The translations under genes were made by a program, and so were the position numbers. The notes below the pieces were generated by a model, which did no database searches, had not been told where the DNA came from, and was given only the letters and a program-made list of their open reading frames with translations. 64,000 bases of DNA from Thermogymnomonas acidicola JCM 13583. GTDB taxonomy: Archaea > Thermoplasmatota > Thermoplasmata > Thermoplasmatales > Thermoplasmataceae. Numbering within the stretch: position 1 is the first letter of the stretch; each line of letters opens with the position of its first letter. The stretch covers positions 62,001 to 126,000 of the forward strand of contig NZ_BBCP01000003.1 in assembly GCF_001316105.1 (NCBI RefSeq), written 5' to 3'. Positions 62,825 through 64,000 of this stretch are shown piece by piece.

Positions 62825-64000
<1,176 letters not shown>

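Overview
The window is archaeal and most likely from the Thermoplasmata. The evidence is an A-type ATP synthase operon, Alba, prefoldin alpha next to FtsY, isopentenyl phosphate kinase beside type 2 IPP isomerase, a thermopsin protease, a sulfoquinovose-synthase-type enzyme, AT-rich TATA boxes about 26 bp before apparently leaderless starts, and heavy use of AGG (Arg) and ATA (Ile). Coding DNA is moderately GC-rich, so a mid-GC acidophile fits better than the low-GC genera. The species cannot be fixed from the sequence alone.

A striking property affects everything. G and C runs of four or more are very often the wrong length. Many true 4-base runs read as 7, adding an in-frame Gly or Pro inside invariant motifs; others read as 5, 6 or 3 and shift the frame. 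About half the genes, including atpA, atpB, ftsY, glyS and pgk, are interrupted this way yet conserved from end to end once the frame is restored. I treat them as single intact genes with sequence errors and give spans for the restored gene.

Layout: 1-0.8 kb, Lrp-type regulator and Alba; 0.8-6.6 kb, isoprenoid lipid genes (polyprenyl synthase, IPK, fni) with an ArsA/Get3 ATPase and ZPR1; 6.8-15.4 kb, the ATP synthase operon K-E-C-F-A-B-D-x-H-I, where x is a small unrecognised membrane protein; 15.4-25.3 kb, YceI, three peptide-degrading enzymes (S9, M20, S66), a sugar epimerase, a PPP phosphatase, a molybdopterin enzyme and regulators; 25.6-36.1 kb, a cell-surface and glycosylation block (GT4, polytopic membrane protein, Ig-like surface protein, large membrane-anchored thermopsin, GT2, second membrane protein, GDP-mannose dehydratase); 36.3-48 kb, an orphan NuoL/HyfB-like protein, an alpha/beta hydrolase, tRNA-Thr(CGU), an APC permease, two MFS transporters, a GntR regulator, a cation/proton antiporter and a nucleotidyltransferase; 48-50.6 kb, a CBS protein and glycyl-tRNA synthetase; 50.6-56.7 kb, a complete suf Fe-S operon (sufC-B-D-S-U-ferredoxin) divergent from a SufR-like regulator, with palindromes between them; 56.7-64 kb, MarC, Agl3/SqdB, a second nucleotidyltransferase, phosphoglycerate kinase, prefoldin alpha, FtsY, an XRE regulator and a DUF1015 protein cut by the window end.

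No CRISPR array, insertion sequence, integrase, phage module or rRNA was seen. The least explained parts are the stalk-mounted thermopsin and its glycosylation neighbours, the structured region before the CBS gene with a 20-bp palindromic TATA, the suf operator region, and several conserved-looking proteins of unknown function.
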